In this document: piece by piece, positions 33,139 to 43,939 of the stretch | Position numbering within the stretch: position 1 is the first letter of the stretch | Layout of the letters: the number at the start of each line of letters is the position of its first letter | Assembly: GCA_030704615.1 (NCBI GenBank) | Contig: CM060734.1 | Coordinates: forward strand, 49,802,042-49,866,041 | Reading direction: 5' to 3' | From: Takakia lepidozioides | Lineage: Eukaryota; Streptophyta; Takakiopsida; Takakiales; Takakiaceae | DNA: 64,000 bases | Made by a program: the position numbers and the translations under genes | Notes under the pieces: model-generated | Told to the model about the DNA's origin: nothing | Seen by the model: the letters and a program-made list of their open reading frames with translations, nothing else | Database searches by the model: none

Positions 33139-34256
33139 CTATTTTGCCATATGCCCGGGTTCCCCACAATTAAAGCACACTCCATCGAAGGTCGCCTTCT
33201 GCCCGCCATAAGCCGCCGCACCTGGTTTTCCTTTCGGGGCACCGGGTGCCGTCTTGACGTGTGAGGGTCTTCCCTTCGATTTCCATGTGCTATTGTCGCC
33301 GCGTGGCCTATCCCACTTCTTTTCCGGTCGGAAGGAGTCACCCTCCCGCCAGGTCTTCTTGTGGTTCAGCTCCGTACGGCCTTGTCTTTCGCCCCTAGGG
33401 ACATCCGAGAAGCATTCAACCCTCTCAATTGTCTTGTTCAAAGTCTTTGGTGGCTTCTCCTCCAACTTCCGCCTGGTCCATGGGGCCAGTCCTGCCACAA
33501 AGTTGAAGACCATTTCTTTTCTGGTTTCTGCCATGTCCGCGACTTTGAGCAACAGCACATTGAAAGCCTGAACATATCCCCGAATGTCATCTGTTTGCTT
33601 CAAATTCCTCATCTTGTTCCGGGCGAGCCAAGACGTGTTGAGGGGCACAAACTATCTCTTCATCAGTTCTTTGAACCCACTATAGTCCAAGGTTTCCGGG
33701 CTTGGACCTCGGTCGTGAAGGCGTTTCTGCCACCATTGTTGAGCATAGCCCCTTAAATAGGTGGGAGCCACTTCCACCCGATCCTCGTCACTCAACTTGG
33801 CCGCCCGGAAGTACTACTCTAGCTCCAAGAGCCAGGTGTTGAGTGCCTTCCGATTTCGGACGCCCTCGAAGGTGCCGGGTTCCTTAGGCTTCACCTTAAA
33901 CTTGCCTTAGTGGAAGTAGCATTAGCCGCCTTCAACACGTCTTTCAACGTCCCGCCAAACTGCGCCAACAACCCTTTCCAAAAGGCTGCTGGCATGGGGG
34001 GCATCTGTTGGTCTGTCGGAGCTCTTAGGAATTCCTCGGGCTTTGACTCCTCAGATTCCTCCCATTCTTGAGCAGCCTCGTTTTCAAAAGCATGCATCGC
34101 TTCCTCAAATGGCCGCTTTGGTGACACGTCGCCCCCATCGGGCCCACTAGGATCATCGTCTTTCGGGCCGTTCCGCTTTCGCTTTGGCTTGCCCGATCCC
34201 ATGATGAGGCCGATCCCAAGGACGATCGCGTACTGAACTCTAGGCTCTGATACCAA
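33139..34256 (-). pseudogene. Ty3/gypsy Gag (three frames)
   Basis: The N-terminal part (33,891-34,256) is acidic and Lys/Arg-rich and includes PAAFWKGLLAQFGGTLKDVL. A middle part reads in another frame near 33,890-33,660 (YLRGYAQQWW). The 33,139-33,648 part has MRNLKQTDDIRGYVQAFN, FNFVAGLAPWTRRKLEEKPP and the knuckle CFNCGEPGHMAK, with a stop just before the final Cys. The capsid order is normal but frameshifts and stops break it. Confidence 0.8.
34244..34255 (-). promoter_or_regulatory. tRNA-Met type primer-binding site
   Basis: The minus strand reads TGGTATCAGAGC right after the LTR end GCGCGACA, the common initiator-tRNA primer site of plant LTR retrotransposons. It contrasts with the self-priming sites of the two other Ty3 families in this window. 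Confidence 0.85.
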
Positions 34257-34257
34257 G

Positions 34258-34951
34258 TGTCGCGCACCTCACTTCGGTAAGCTCCCCCTTCAAGTCATAG
34301 TTACTCGCTTTGATGCGCGCGCCTAACTCCCAATCTGGCCGCCGGGCCAACTCGGAGCTTCGGCTGCTCACCGGGACATAACAGTCCCCCTTTCTTTCCC
34401 CAACAGACCCTCCACCGATTTGGGCCTAGTGGAAATTCCATTTGGTAGATGGCAGTCCGGAATAGCTCCCCACTCCTTGGTCGCTTTCCGGCTCGCTCGC
34501 TTACTCACTAGATTTTGGTCACCAACGGGCTTGGACCGTTCTCGGGGTTACTACTGCCTATATATACTTCTGTGATTGTCCGCGGGGGTTCCACAAACAA
34601 CACCATCCTTTTATGGCGAACCACCACGAAGACCCTCGATTCCCGGTGATGAGTCGCGGTGAGTCTTGGCCCACCCACCACGGCCCCATTGGACCGTGAT
34701 GAGTCCCAAGACTCCCCACGACTCCCACCACAAGGTCTCCGCCCCATGGTGAGTCCTATGCCACCCCCACTAAGACCCACTACGCTACCACCACCCCCAC
34801 CGCAACCCGGTGTGCGGGGCTCCACCTAGTGAGCGCCTCCGCCTCCTTGAGTGCCTTGGGCACTCAAGGGTGCTTCAGCCCCCGCACCTATTGTTGCCGC
34901 TGCCCCCACCATAGGGGCAGCCCCTCTTGTGTCCTGACTTCCTGCCCTCAA
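34258..34951 (-). repeat. 5' LTR of the chromodomain element (truncated)
   Basis: The plus-strand left edge TGTCGCGCACC lies beside the primer site. TATATATA near 34,560 could be the promoter TATA box region. From 34,593 it repeats 28,845-29,203. It ends abruptly at 34,951 where an hAT-like terminal sequence begins. Confidence 0.75.
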
Positions 34952-35400
34952 GTACTGTTGGGCGGTTATTGACTAATCAAGATATTAAAACCTGGTCATC
35001 AATATATTGATAACCGGAATCAATTTTTTTTTCCAAACTTTTTTTTATAGATAACCAATGGTTATAATATATGTTTTTTTTCCAACTTTTTTACAGATAA
35101 CCAATGGTTATAATATATGTGAGTTTTAATATCTGGCTCATATTGGTAGTACCTGAGAAAACCGGAGTTATGCTCCTATATATCCGGATAGAAACCTGGA
35201 TGTGTGGTAGAAACCGTAAGGATATCCGGTGGTTATCAATAGGGCAAAACTTGTGTGGTCCCACGCAAATTGGAATTGCTAAAAGGTCCCTCGTGTTGAC
35301 ACTGAAGCTAAAATCTACTAGTTGTCATTATGAACAATACATTGAAGACGTAAATACAGCTTAATCCATGCGATGAGCATTGATAGCTATATTCAATAAC
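34952..35400. mobile_element. Possible hAT-type MITE fragment
   Basis: TACTGTTGGGCGGTTAT at the left edge resembles the terminal inverted repeat of the MITE at 39,086-39,816 (CAGTGTTGGCCGGTTAT as read from its right end), and AACCGG-rich text follows as in that element. I found no matching right end or target duplication, so it is a fragment at best; the right limit is arbitrary. Confidence 0.4.
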
Positions 35401-37424
35401 TTAACATTCTAAAATTTATTTTAAAATAGTAAAAAAATAATACCTATACATAAATCATTCTCACAACAATAATCAATGGGTCTTGACACACAAACATCTA
35501 TCTTTAATTATAGACTAGGGTAGCCTATGCCGTTGGCCCAAGTGTCTAGTGTCATCTAAGCCCAAAGTGTAAGACCTTCTATGTAGGATCTTCTAGGGTA
35601 GCTTGTGCCGTTGGCCCATGCGTAAAGAATTGAAACATGGGCAGTTGCAGGGTTGAGTGAACAAAAAACGACAGATCCTGCTCCATGAAAGTCCATGACC
35701 AAAAAACAAAAGTTGAGGATACTATCCCAAAATATTTTTTTAGTGATAGATAATGGTATACTGAACATATTTAGTAAAGAGTTCTACCCCATATATTAAA
35801 GATATAATTCATTAAATATTTTAGTATATTATTTAGAGAAATTATGAAAAACTAAAAATTAGAGTTTACGAGAAAAAAATTCAATATGACACCTAGCTAT
35901 TGAAGATTATAGGTTTTTATATTTCTAGAAAAACAATGACACCCAAAATCTAAAAAACAAGATGAGCTATGGACTTTTCAAAAAACGCCTATTGTTTTTA
36001 CATATATTAGTCCATATGAGTCAAATAACAAATGATTTTTCCACTTCAAATCCATACCTATGATGTGGACCATAATGACCACTTTATGTCCAAATTTCAA
36101 TGGAATTCACCAATGGCACATAGGAGAACTTGAGTCCATTGTAATTCCATTCATTCATTCCATAGCGGAGTCATTTCTTATCGGATTCATGATTGGAGAG
36201 TTGTTATGGGTGCGTATTGAAGCTATAAATCCAATGACATATATATTTGATGGTTTTAATGAGTTAATTCAATTTTAATTGATGACACCATCAATTGCAG
36301 TCATCTAAAAATGTGCTGGTAACGTCCATTTTGGTCCAGTCCACCCTGCATTCACCCATCTAAGACCAAATGTTAAGTATCCAAGTGCGTCTCCTATATT
36401 AAGGCCCATCTAAGCCCAAGTGCAATCTCCTATGTATCCAAGTGCTTCTCGTATGTAGAGGCCCAAGTGCGATCTCGAATGTCATTCCAACACTTAATTG
36501 TGTAATTTAGTTGAATTTTCAGCAATCAAAATTGTTCATATTTCTATATTTCTCGATCCGAAGATCCAAATTTTGTTGGTTGGTCGTTGGCCCAGTGTCC
36601 AATGTCATCTAAGTCCAAGTGCAATCTCATATGTATCCAAGTGCGTCTCCTATCGAGGCTTCATAAATTGATATATCTCATGTCAAGGCTCCAATCATTG
36701 TCCCAGGAAAACCCAAATGCGACCTCTAGTGTAGCCGTTGCCGTTGGCCCAAGTGTCCAGTGTCATCTATCTCCAAGTGCAATCCCCTATGTATCCATAG
36801 ACCCCACTCTTTGGGAGATCTAGGGTAGCCTGCGCCATTGGCCCATGTGTGAATAATTGAAATCTAAGCCCAAGTGCAATCTCCTATATATCCAAGTGCA
36901 TCTCCCATGTAGAGGCCCAAGTGCGACCTCCAGTGTCCAATGTCACCTAAGTCCAAGTGCAATCCCAAAGCCCACTTTGCTATTTTTACAATCTCCCTTG
37001 TCGAGGCTTGATTTATTGATATATCCACTTTGCTATTTTTTGCGAATTTCCAGCAACCAAAAGTACTTGAAATTCCAAATAAACCACATGAAGGGCCGAT
37101 CATTGCTCCAATAAAGCCCACTTTGCTATTTTTTCCGAATTTCCAACGGCCAAAAGTACTTGGAATTTGACATCTCCCACACCACTGTTGGCCCAAGTGT
37201 CCAATGTCATCTAAGTACTCCAAGTGCAATCCCCTATGCATCAAAAGACCCTACACTTTGGGAGATCTCCATGTCATTGTTCCAACAAAGCCCACTTTGC
37301 TATTTTTGCAATCTCGAAACTTCATATATTGATATATCCACTTTGCTATTTTTCACGAATTTCTAGCGACCAAAAAGTACTTGAAATTCGATCAATATAT
37401 GAGTAAGGTAGGTTGTGTCGCAGC
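35401..37424. repeat. AT-rich region with dispersed short repeat phrases
   Basis: No gene. Variants of GTTGGCCCAAGTGTCCAATG, TCTAAGTCCAAGTGCAATC, ATGTATCCAAGTGCGTCTCC and AAGCCCACTTTGCTATTTTT recur near 35,540, 36,400, 36,590, 36,745, 36,870, 36,930, 37,110, 37,190 and 37,290. They occur in shuffled order rather than as one tandem unit. A plus-strand frame at 36,060-36,278 is open but unrecognised. Confidence 0.55.
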
Positions 37425-37660
37425 CCTTTGCCTAGAGGGCGAGGGGTCGGGACACAAGAGCTGTGGCGGGGGCAGCGGCAGCGAATCGGGATAGGGGCCG
37501 AAACGGAGGCGTTCGCTACTTAGGTGGAGCCCTGCCAACCGGGTTGCGGTGGGGGGGCTCCATGTGGGGTAGTGGTAGCGTAGGGAGTCGTAGTGGGGGT
37601 GGCATAGGACTCACCACGAGGCCGAGGCTTTGTGGTGGGAGTTGACGAGCCTCGCCGCGC
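37425..37660 (+). repeat. LTR fragment of the chromodomain element family, opposite orientation
   Basis: Diverged reverse complement of 28,960-29,220: CCCTTTGCCT, GGACACAAGAG, ACCGGGTTGCGGTGGGG, GTGGTAGCGTAG and CATAGGACTCACCA can be matched in order. It is an isolated relic with no internal sequence beside it. Confidence 0.7.
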
Positions 37661-38263
37661 GCACAATAACCGCGGGGAAAACGAAGGCGAACGTCGATCC
37701 GGGGGCTGGAGTTCGGCGATGAGGTAGGCTGGGCTCAAGAACCGCTCAACCGTGAAGTGTGTCGCTAAGCTTGGCGGAGGGTCAGTGGTCGATTGAGGGA
37801 CCACCTCCCGCTATCCTAAACTACCAGCAAACGCAGGTTTCAACTTCTACGCTTACGGGGCAAAATTTGTTTGTGTCTCCTACGGAATCTACTCCTAGCT
37901 AATTGTCTTCCAAGACTTCTTTATTAGAGTTAACACGGCTTCACCCCGGAGCCATTGGTGCCTCCGGAAGATCCTCTTCACCTGGATTGACTGCTGCCGG
38001 AAGCGTTAAGGGCTAGCTGCTTAGGTCTGGGTTGCTCCACCAATACGCACCCCCGGATCACACGTGTGTGCAAAGGGGTCATCTACATTCCCGCTATCCG
38101 AAGGGGAGAGCACACCCTAGTCTAGCAAAAAAACTCTTTACTTGGACAATATCTCATTTTTCCATTAGCTGCTAGGGCCCTTGGCTATTTTCTAGCACTA
38201 GATATTGACAAAAAAAATGGAAAAAATACTATCATAGGCAGGCCACGATAATTAGAAATAGAG
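37661..38263. other. Unassigned sequence
   Basis: GC-rich to about 38,060 (phrases such as CACCCCGGAGCCATTGGTGCC suggest retrotransposon relics), then AT-rich. No reading frame that I recognise. Confidence 0.4.
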
Positions 38264-38271
38264 ATAAAAAC

Positions 38272-38780
38272 CAGTGTTGGACTGGTATCAAGTTTTTTAC
38301 ATACCAGTCTGATCCTGGTACCAGGCGTATCACAAAGTTTTCATACCAGTCTGGTCTATATAATGGTGGATGTATATTTGTCCAAATATTGGTATGAGTA
38401 TGAGTATCATGACCACAATACTAGCTGGTATGAGGTATCAACTCTGGTATCATTCTTTATGTGTATTGTATTTATTTTCACTTGATATTTGCTATTTGAT
38501 AAACTTGTAATTTAAGATGGCTTTAGAAGTAAATATACATAAATACAAATGTATAGACAAATGAACATATAAATTAATATGGTACACATACCAGAGTAAA
38601 TGAGGAAGACTGCGGGGGAGTACTGGTATTGTGGCTGGTATGAAAAAACTGATACCAGCCTGGTCTGGTATATGACCAAGTATTCTCCCAAATGATACGA
38701 GACGGGTCTGGTATCTAATACCAGTGCATAGACCAGTACTTTATACCAGTCCTTCACCTATATATACCAGTCCAACACTG
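38272..38780. mobile_element. hAT-type MITE with 8-bp target duplication
   Basis: Terminal inverted repeats CAGTGTTGGACTGGTAT (left) and its reverse complement (right) are perfect over 17 bp, and the element is 509 bp. Identical 8-bp flanks ATAAAAAC lie at 38,264-38,271 and 38,781-38,788. The CAGTG start and 8-bp duplication are hAT hallmarks. Inside, CTGGTAT/ATACCAG repeats occur many times on both strands. It has no coding capacity. Confidence 0.9.
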
Positions 38781-39085
38781 ATAAAAACCCTAGATTTAAT
38801 TACCTCTATTCCTATTTTCTGGTGATTTTCTAAACAGAAAACCCACGTCAAAATTAATTACTGAGGCTGGAAATTCACTAATTCTAGAAAAATAGGCATA
38901 AGGTAGGAATTCATCTAAGCTTTCCAATGACCCATGGCTTGGCCTCTAGATAATTCTGTAACCCCCTCTCATTGCCCAAAAACCATTATCAAGATGTGGG
39001 ACCATAGGGAATTGGTCTAATAGGTCCACACAACCCCCTAAGCCCTTAATACATAGCCCCTAGCCTCTAGATCTCAGGTTCAAAC

Positions 39086-39816
39086 CAGTGTTGGTCGGGT
39101 ATAGCACTTTATCCCGGTTAGTAGGTATACACAACCGCAAGGTATTTTTACAAAACAGAGCAAATAGATAACCGACGGTTGGGAGGTGAGTATATATATG
39201 TATATGTACCCTATATTAAGGTTAGCACTACATTAGTAAGGCGTTTTGACCACCCCTAGAGCGGTTACAATATAGGACACGCCTCCTCACACAACGCAAC
39301 TGCATTGATTGCCTGCATGCCTAGATTGGCAACTTTTGCAAGAGGTGCAAAAGGTGCGCTCAATATGTATAACTTATGGCTATGTTAAATGTTAGCCAAC
39401 TCCTCTCTTTGGTTTTTTTTTCTTTTTCTTACTTTAATCATTTTTTTGCCATTGTGGATAAATCTCTCATGTACTTGGAGCATTCTAGCATTACCTATTT
39501 ATTACTCATATTTATTAAAGGTTCTCATCTTCATTTGGATGTCATGTGGGAATTGATTATTTTTAACGAAAATCATTGAGAAATACAAGTGCATATATGT
39601 AACCGCCAATTGCATATATATATCTGCCAATTTTAGGACACCTCTAACCGTCCTATTCATAACCGTCTAAATTTGAAGAATTTTGTAGAATAGATAACCG
39701 GTGGATATATTAAAATAAAAAAATTTATCCTTATACATAACCATGGAGTGTGTCCATCCCAAAAATATTGACCTTAACCGGCGGATATGTAAAATTCTTA
39801 TAACCGGCCAACACTG
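39086..39816. mobile_element. Second hAT-type MITE with 8-bp target duplication
   Basis: The ends CAGTGTTGGTCGGGTATAG and CTTATAACCGGCCAACACTG are inverted repeats with a few mismatches. Identical 8-bp flanks GTTCAAAC lie at 39,078-39,085 and 39,817-39,824. The element is 731 bp, AT-rich and non-coding, with internal AACCG repeats. It shares the terminal CAGTGTTGG with the MITE at 38,272 but little else. Confidence 0.9.
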
Positions 39817-39824
39817 GTTCAAAC

Positions 39825-41299
39825 CCCCCTAGAGCTAAAATGACTTGTTAAAACATCAGATGAAAAACTGCATTTATCATCCACTGGTCATCTACCGTTC
39901 ATCTTTACAACGGATGAAAAACTGCATTTATCATTCTGCCTTCATCCATCCTTCATCCATCCTGCGAATGAAATACTGCTTATCTCATCCATCCATGTCT
40001 AACCATCCACTATTCCACATTCCTCAAAAAACGCTCTCAATATGAATAATATATTTTGGTGGGTCCGCTGTTGGTTCCTCTTACCTAAGTGCATTTTAAG
40101 GCTGGGTGCAACCGAAGATGACTCTCTCTCCCACTTCCCTCCCAAAAGCTTTGTATACTTATCGTTGGCTTTTTGTGAGCAAGGTGTCTCAGTGTGAGCC
40201 GAACGGACGATTCCTGAGCTGACTACCTATGACATACCAAAACGAAGGCCTCGAAGACCTTCACCCTCCATTCAAATTTCCAACCCAGCCACTAAGGAAG
40301 CAACATCTCAAAACTCCCTCAATCGAAAGAATCATTCAAAAAGTATTTTCCTACCTAAGACCCCCCCTTAATCCATTACCCACTGGTCCGTTCCATCCTG
40401 GTTACCCGCTGGTCGCAGAGCAGTGTGGCAAGGCGCTGTAGGACGAGGCGATGAACCACTGGTTGCGGCCGCTCGGGTAAAGTGACGGACCGATGGGTAA
40501 AGCGACGGACCGCTGGATAAAGCCAGAGAGCACTTAGGTGGCCAGCACGGCCTAACCCCCCGCAGGGCTGCTGTCGAGCAGCTTGGGTGCTGGGGTGGTC
40601 AACACCTCGAGTTCCGCGGGGCCTGCAGCCCGCTTCAAACCAATAGCCAGCTCCTGGCTATTGCCATGATATCCCCTTTATGGCGCCTCACTTTTGGGAA
40701 CCCAATCCATGGTCTTTTGCCTTCACCTAAAAAAACAAGAAAATAAACCCCAAGCTAACCCCAAGCTAACCCCAAAGGGCTAGCCTAATCTTCCCAAGGG
40801 TTAGCTATGGTCCTCCATAGCTTAACCAAGCTAGGGAGGCCATATTAGATCTGATTTTTGATCTGTAAATTAGTTATGCATGAAAAATAAATTTCCAGCG
40901 ACAAAATAAACTTGAAAAAAAATCAAAACTTTGCTAGCTCTTCCACCTTGCTCCTCTCCTATGGGGGGTTGATATGCTTAACAAGAGACAAATAAATGGC
41001 AAGTCTAGAGGGCTCAGTGCACACTAAGCTACACTCATATGCGCCAAATGAAATGAAATAAAAAACAAAAGAAGATTTCCCTCTAAGCTCTATGCAAGCA
41101 TCTATCTAATATTAGTGGGTTAGCTTCCCTTGCATGCCTAGTTAGCTTCACGCATGAAAATAAGGCCTAGTGGCCAACAAAAAAAAGAACCCACATCCCA
41201 CTTAGATATCCCACTGCATGGTCAGCTCTCTAGGGATTAGATCTTTCCACTCTTAAGCCAAAAGACAAAACATAGATAAAAATGACAACTGCTTGGGCT
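39825..41299. other. Intergenic sequence without recognised genes
   Basis: Short local repeats only: GGATGAAAAACTGCATTTATC twice near 39,860-39,930, GGTAAAG-GACGGACCG three times near 40,475-40,520, and CCCAAGCTAACCC near 40,750-40,780. No coding or RNA feature that I can support. Confidence 0.5.
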
Positions 41300-41385
41300 T
41301 GTCGTGCACCTAAGCATCGTGCCACAACATACATCGCTTGCAACCACACTTCCTAGCATCTAATCCTCGAAAGTCATTCCACAAT
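41300..41385 (-). repeat. Terminal repeat B2 of copy C
   Basis: 86 bp, homologous to B1 of the same copy (landmarks GATGTATGTTGTGGCACGAT and GGTGCACGACA, plus diverged AATGACTTTC). It is the outermost segment of the 3' end and stops at GACA. Confidence 0.8.
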
Positions 41386-41731
41386 GATACGGAAATGGTG
41401 AAAAGAGGTGAACCCACTCTATCACGTTTATAAGTCAAGCCAATGGCACCTTTACTAAAGGACTCCACCATACAGACCTCACACACTCTCCATCTCAATA
41501 CCTAGAGCTATGGCGGCGAGAGAGGCCTCGGAAGGCTCGACTAGAAGAAGACGAGCCTGCCTACGTCTCACGTGGAGATAACCTCTCCATGTCCCAAATG
41601 AGGTTCGTCATCTCACTTGGCACATGGAACCAAATGAAGTCCCAATGCCAACAAAATACAAATATAAATGTATAATGTCCTAATTAGTTAGAAATAACTA
41701 TTTCTAACTAATCACAAACAAAACCATGACA
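41386..41731 (-). repeat. Terminal repeat A2 of copy C
   Basis: On the minus strand it begins TGTCATGGTTTTG and ends CCGTATC, directly followed by B2 (ATTGTGG). Length 346 bp, against 355 in copy D. It contains a perfect hairpin with 13-bp arms at 41,684-41,711 (TTAGTTAGAAATA / TATTTCTAACTAA). Confidence 0.8.
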
Positions 41732-41733
41732 AC

Positions 41734-41820
41734 TGTTGTGCACCTAAGCATCGTGCCACAACATACATCGCTGTCCAACCACACTTCATAGCATATAATC
41801 CTAGAAAGTCATGTTACAAT
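41734..41820 (-). repeat. Terminal repeat B1 of copy C
   Basis: 87 bp from ATTGTAACATG (next to the polypurine tract) to GTGCACAACA, followed by GT and then TGTCATGG of A2. It has the same length and position as B1 of copy D. Confidence 0.8.
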
Positions 41821-42074
41821 CGCCCCCCTAGCTGGTGATTAGGTCCCTCTAATACCAGATAGCTTGCAAGTATCCACCCGAATAAGGTCATCATTTGGTC
41901 TCCAATCGCACAAGTCTCAGCATTTGAAGTCGATAGATCAAGAGGCCAGTGCACAAGGAGCCCCATCGTTAGTCGCCTTCATGCAATCCATGATCTTCAG
42001 TTGAGTATCCACGACATTGAAGCCCCACTAGCTAGACCTTGGATCACTTGTCAATCTCACCATTGTCATGCCCA

Positions 42075-42332
42075 CTACCTCTGTCCAATGCATCGTGGAC
42101 ATAACCAATCTCCAATATGAACCTTCTTAAGTGGTGGTGTCAAGCATCCCACGTGCCACCCCCTTGAGCATCTATCAAACACCAATATGGTTGCGGCACC
42201 ACCACCATGCCCATATAGCATGCAACGCAACCATGCAGGTACCACTGCAAGGTTGGGATCTATCCTCCCATCACACATGTGGAAGATGACATGGCGCACA
42301 ATTGTGCACATGGTCCTTCCATACCGTGCCAT
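42075..42332 (-). pseudogene. Integrase tail with PHD finger, copy C
   Basis: DGRIDPNLAVVPAWLRCMLY, then ILVFDRCSRGWHVGCLTPP and GDWLCPRCIG. The second Cys of the first pair and the first Cys of the second pair are replaced (CMLY, FDRC), so the zinc site is damaged. The upstream integrase piece (VTAGRVILRVREVLPSGVL, WKDHVHNCAPCHLP) lies in an overlapping frame at 42,271-42,510. Confidence 0.75.
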
Positions 42333-42640
42333 CTCGACCCTCCATAATCAACACTCCTGAAGGCAACACCTCCCTGACCCTTAGAATCACACGTCCTGCT
42401 GTGACATGTGACATCCAATGTTGTAGGCGCTGTCTACTGCAGATACACATAGTCCCCAAGGTGGAAACGCCGAACACCTGGCCGATATACCCTTCCACGT
42501 ATAGTGACATACCTCAATGTAGGTCGTAATCCATGCACAAGCAAGCACGATGATACTGGAGCTCGGTGATATAGTGAGACGGATGACGAGATGGTGCCAG
42601 GATGACATGCGTCTGTTTTTTTGTGCATTCTAGCAATGAG

Positions 42641-42943
42641 AGCTTAAGCTGGTCTATTCCATGCGATTGATCACGTAGATGGTGTGCATGACGATCCAGA
42701 GATTAGTGAGGAGCTTGTAATGAAACTTCTCCAATGGGAAGAAGTCAGTAGGGCTCTTACCCAAGTAGGTTATTGATACCCTTTCTTGGAGTTCCAATGA
42801 TAGATCTTGGGATGTGGGGCAACGCAATTGCATTAAAGAGGTGGTTTTTTTTTAAGAGGTTGAGGATGTTTCTTGCACGGAGGATGTCCTCAAGGTGGCT
42901 ATGGTGGAGCAAGTGGAGGCTATGCCACAATCAGAGTGGGCTC
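42641..42943. other. Unassigned sequence
   Basis: The plus strand is open near 42,680-42,770 (DGVHDDPEISEELVMKLLQW), which looks protein-like but is unrecognised. It lies between the rearranged copy C junction and the LTR at 42,944. Confidence 0.3.
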
Positions 42944-43569
42944 TGTCAAGGACGAGAACATGACTAAACACAAACAAGAGTTCAGACTAGAGGTACAAGA
43001 CTAGACAAGAAGTCAAGGTCGGCGTGGCCGAGTGCATGGTGGATAAACATGAATCAAGATGATCTTTATAACAATGGACAAGAGTATAAGATACTAGAAC
43101 TCAACTCGAATACTGGAATGCTGGAAACTGGACTGGGGTACCAGATACTAGAAGCTGGACTGGAGTACTAGGATTGGGAACAAGAATAACTTGAACTTGT
43201 GTTGGCGAGACTGAAGAGTGTCCAGTCTCGCCTCCTATATATATTGGTTACTAAGAAGCTTCCCCTATGGAGGTTTCTTGCTGGAGAAGTTTCCAAGATT
43301 AAACAAAGGTTTCTTGATGGAGAAGCTTCCTTAAACAAAAGAGGTATCTTGATGGAGAAGTTTCATCCAAAGAAAGCTTCTTGAGCAGTTTCCCAAGTTA
43401 CTCTTGGTAATTTGGTGAACTCCCGGTAACTTGATAAATCATGGTAAATCATGGTAGATCATGATAAATCACGGTAAGTCATGGTAACTTCCGGTAACAT
43501 GATAACTTGATAACTTGATAACTTCTGGTATTTACTCCTGGTAATTTCCTCTGGGTTATGTCCGTGACA
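42944..43569 (-). repeat. 3' LTR of a Ty3/gypsy element related to the one at 11.8-13.9 kb
   Basis: 626 bp, TGTCAAGGACG...GTCCGTGACA on the plus strand. On the minus strand the sequence just before it is AGAGGAGGGGGTGA, a good polypurine tract, so this is a 3' LTR with a remnant of internal sequence to its right. Tandem GGTAA(A/T)TCAT-type units lie at 43,435-43,520. No target duplication was found. Confidence 0.75.
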
Positions 43570-43654
43570 TCACCCCCTCCTCTAGCGCCGAGTTCCTCGA
43601 GGAGCGGTAAAATCTTGGACTTGCTTAGAATTGGAGAAAATCCAAAATCCGGCC

Positions 43655-43800
43655 AACAACGCTATCGCGTGAGCCTGGCGCGTGAGCGTGTGAGCATACG
43701 CTCACACAATGATGACGTGGCGTGAGCCTACGCTCACGCTGCTGACATGGCGCTGATGCTGACGTGGCGTGAGCCTGGTCCAGGTCATGCCACGTCACCA
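43655..43800. repeat. GTGAGC palindromic repeats
   Basis: GTGTGAGC-AT-ACGCTCACAC and GCGTGAGC-CTA-CGCTCACGC are short palindromes, and further single GCGTGAGC half-sites lie at 43,661 and 43,768. All are inside 150 bp with interspersed TGACGTGGC and TGACATGGC phrases. Confidence 0.6.
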
Positions 43801-43939
43801 CAAAGAAGGTGGGCCTATAACCGTGGAGCCCCCAACTGCTGATTTCCCCACATGAAGGTGAAACGGATAAAGGGTTTTGGGCTTTCCTGGAGTTCAATCT
43901 TCTGTTAACAGGAGCTTCATTTCGTAGAACTGAAATGAA

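Larger units (their letters stand above)
28845..34951 (-). mobile_element. Chromodomain Ty3/gypsy element, integrase core deleted
   Basis: Minus-strand order: 5' LTR (34,258-34,951, truncated), tRNA-type primer site, gag, zinc knuckle, protease, RT, RNase H, integrase remnant, chromodomain, polypurine tract, 3' LTR (28,845-30,087, truncated). The order and the chromodomain place it among chromoviruses. Gag and integrase are broken; protease and RT are open. It cuts into copy B at 28,838-28,845. Confidence 0.9.
41300..42528 (-). mobile_element. Methyltransferase Ty3/gypsy family, copy C (3' end)
   Basis: Minus strand: integrase C-terminus (about 42,520-42,335), PHD finger (to 42,075), 3' untranslated region, polypurine tract GGGGGGCG (41,828-41,821), B1 (41,820-41,734), A2 (41,731-41,386) and B2 (41,385-41,300), ending GTGCACGACA. 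Beyond it, 42,529-42,640 holds a plus-strand piece of the same family (homologous to copy D near 57,120-57,230), so the left side is an inverted, rearranged junction. Confidence 0.85.
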
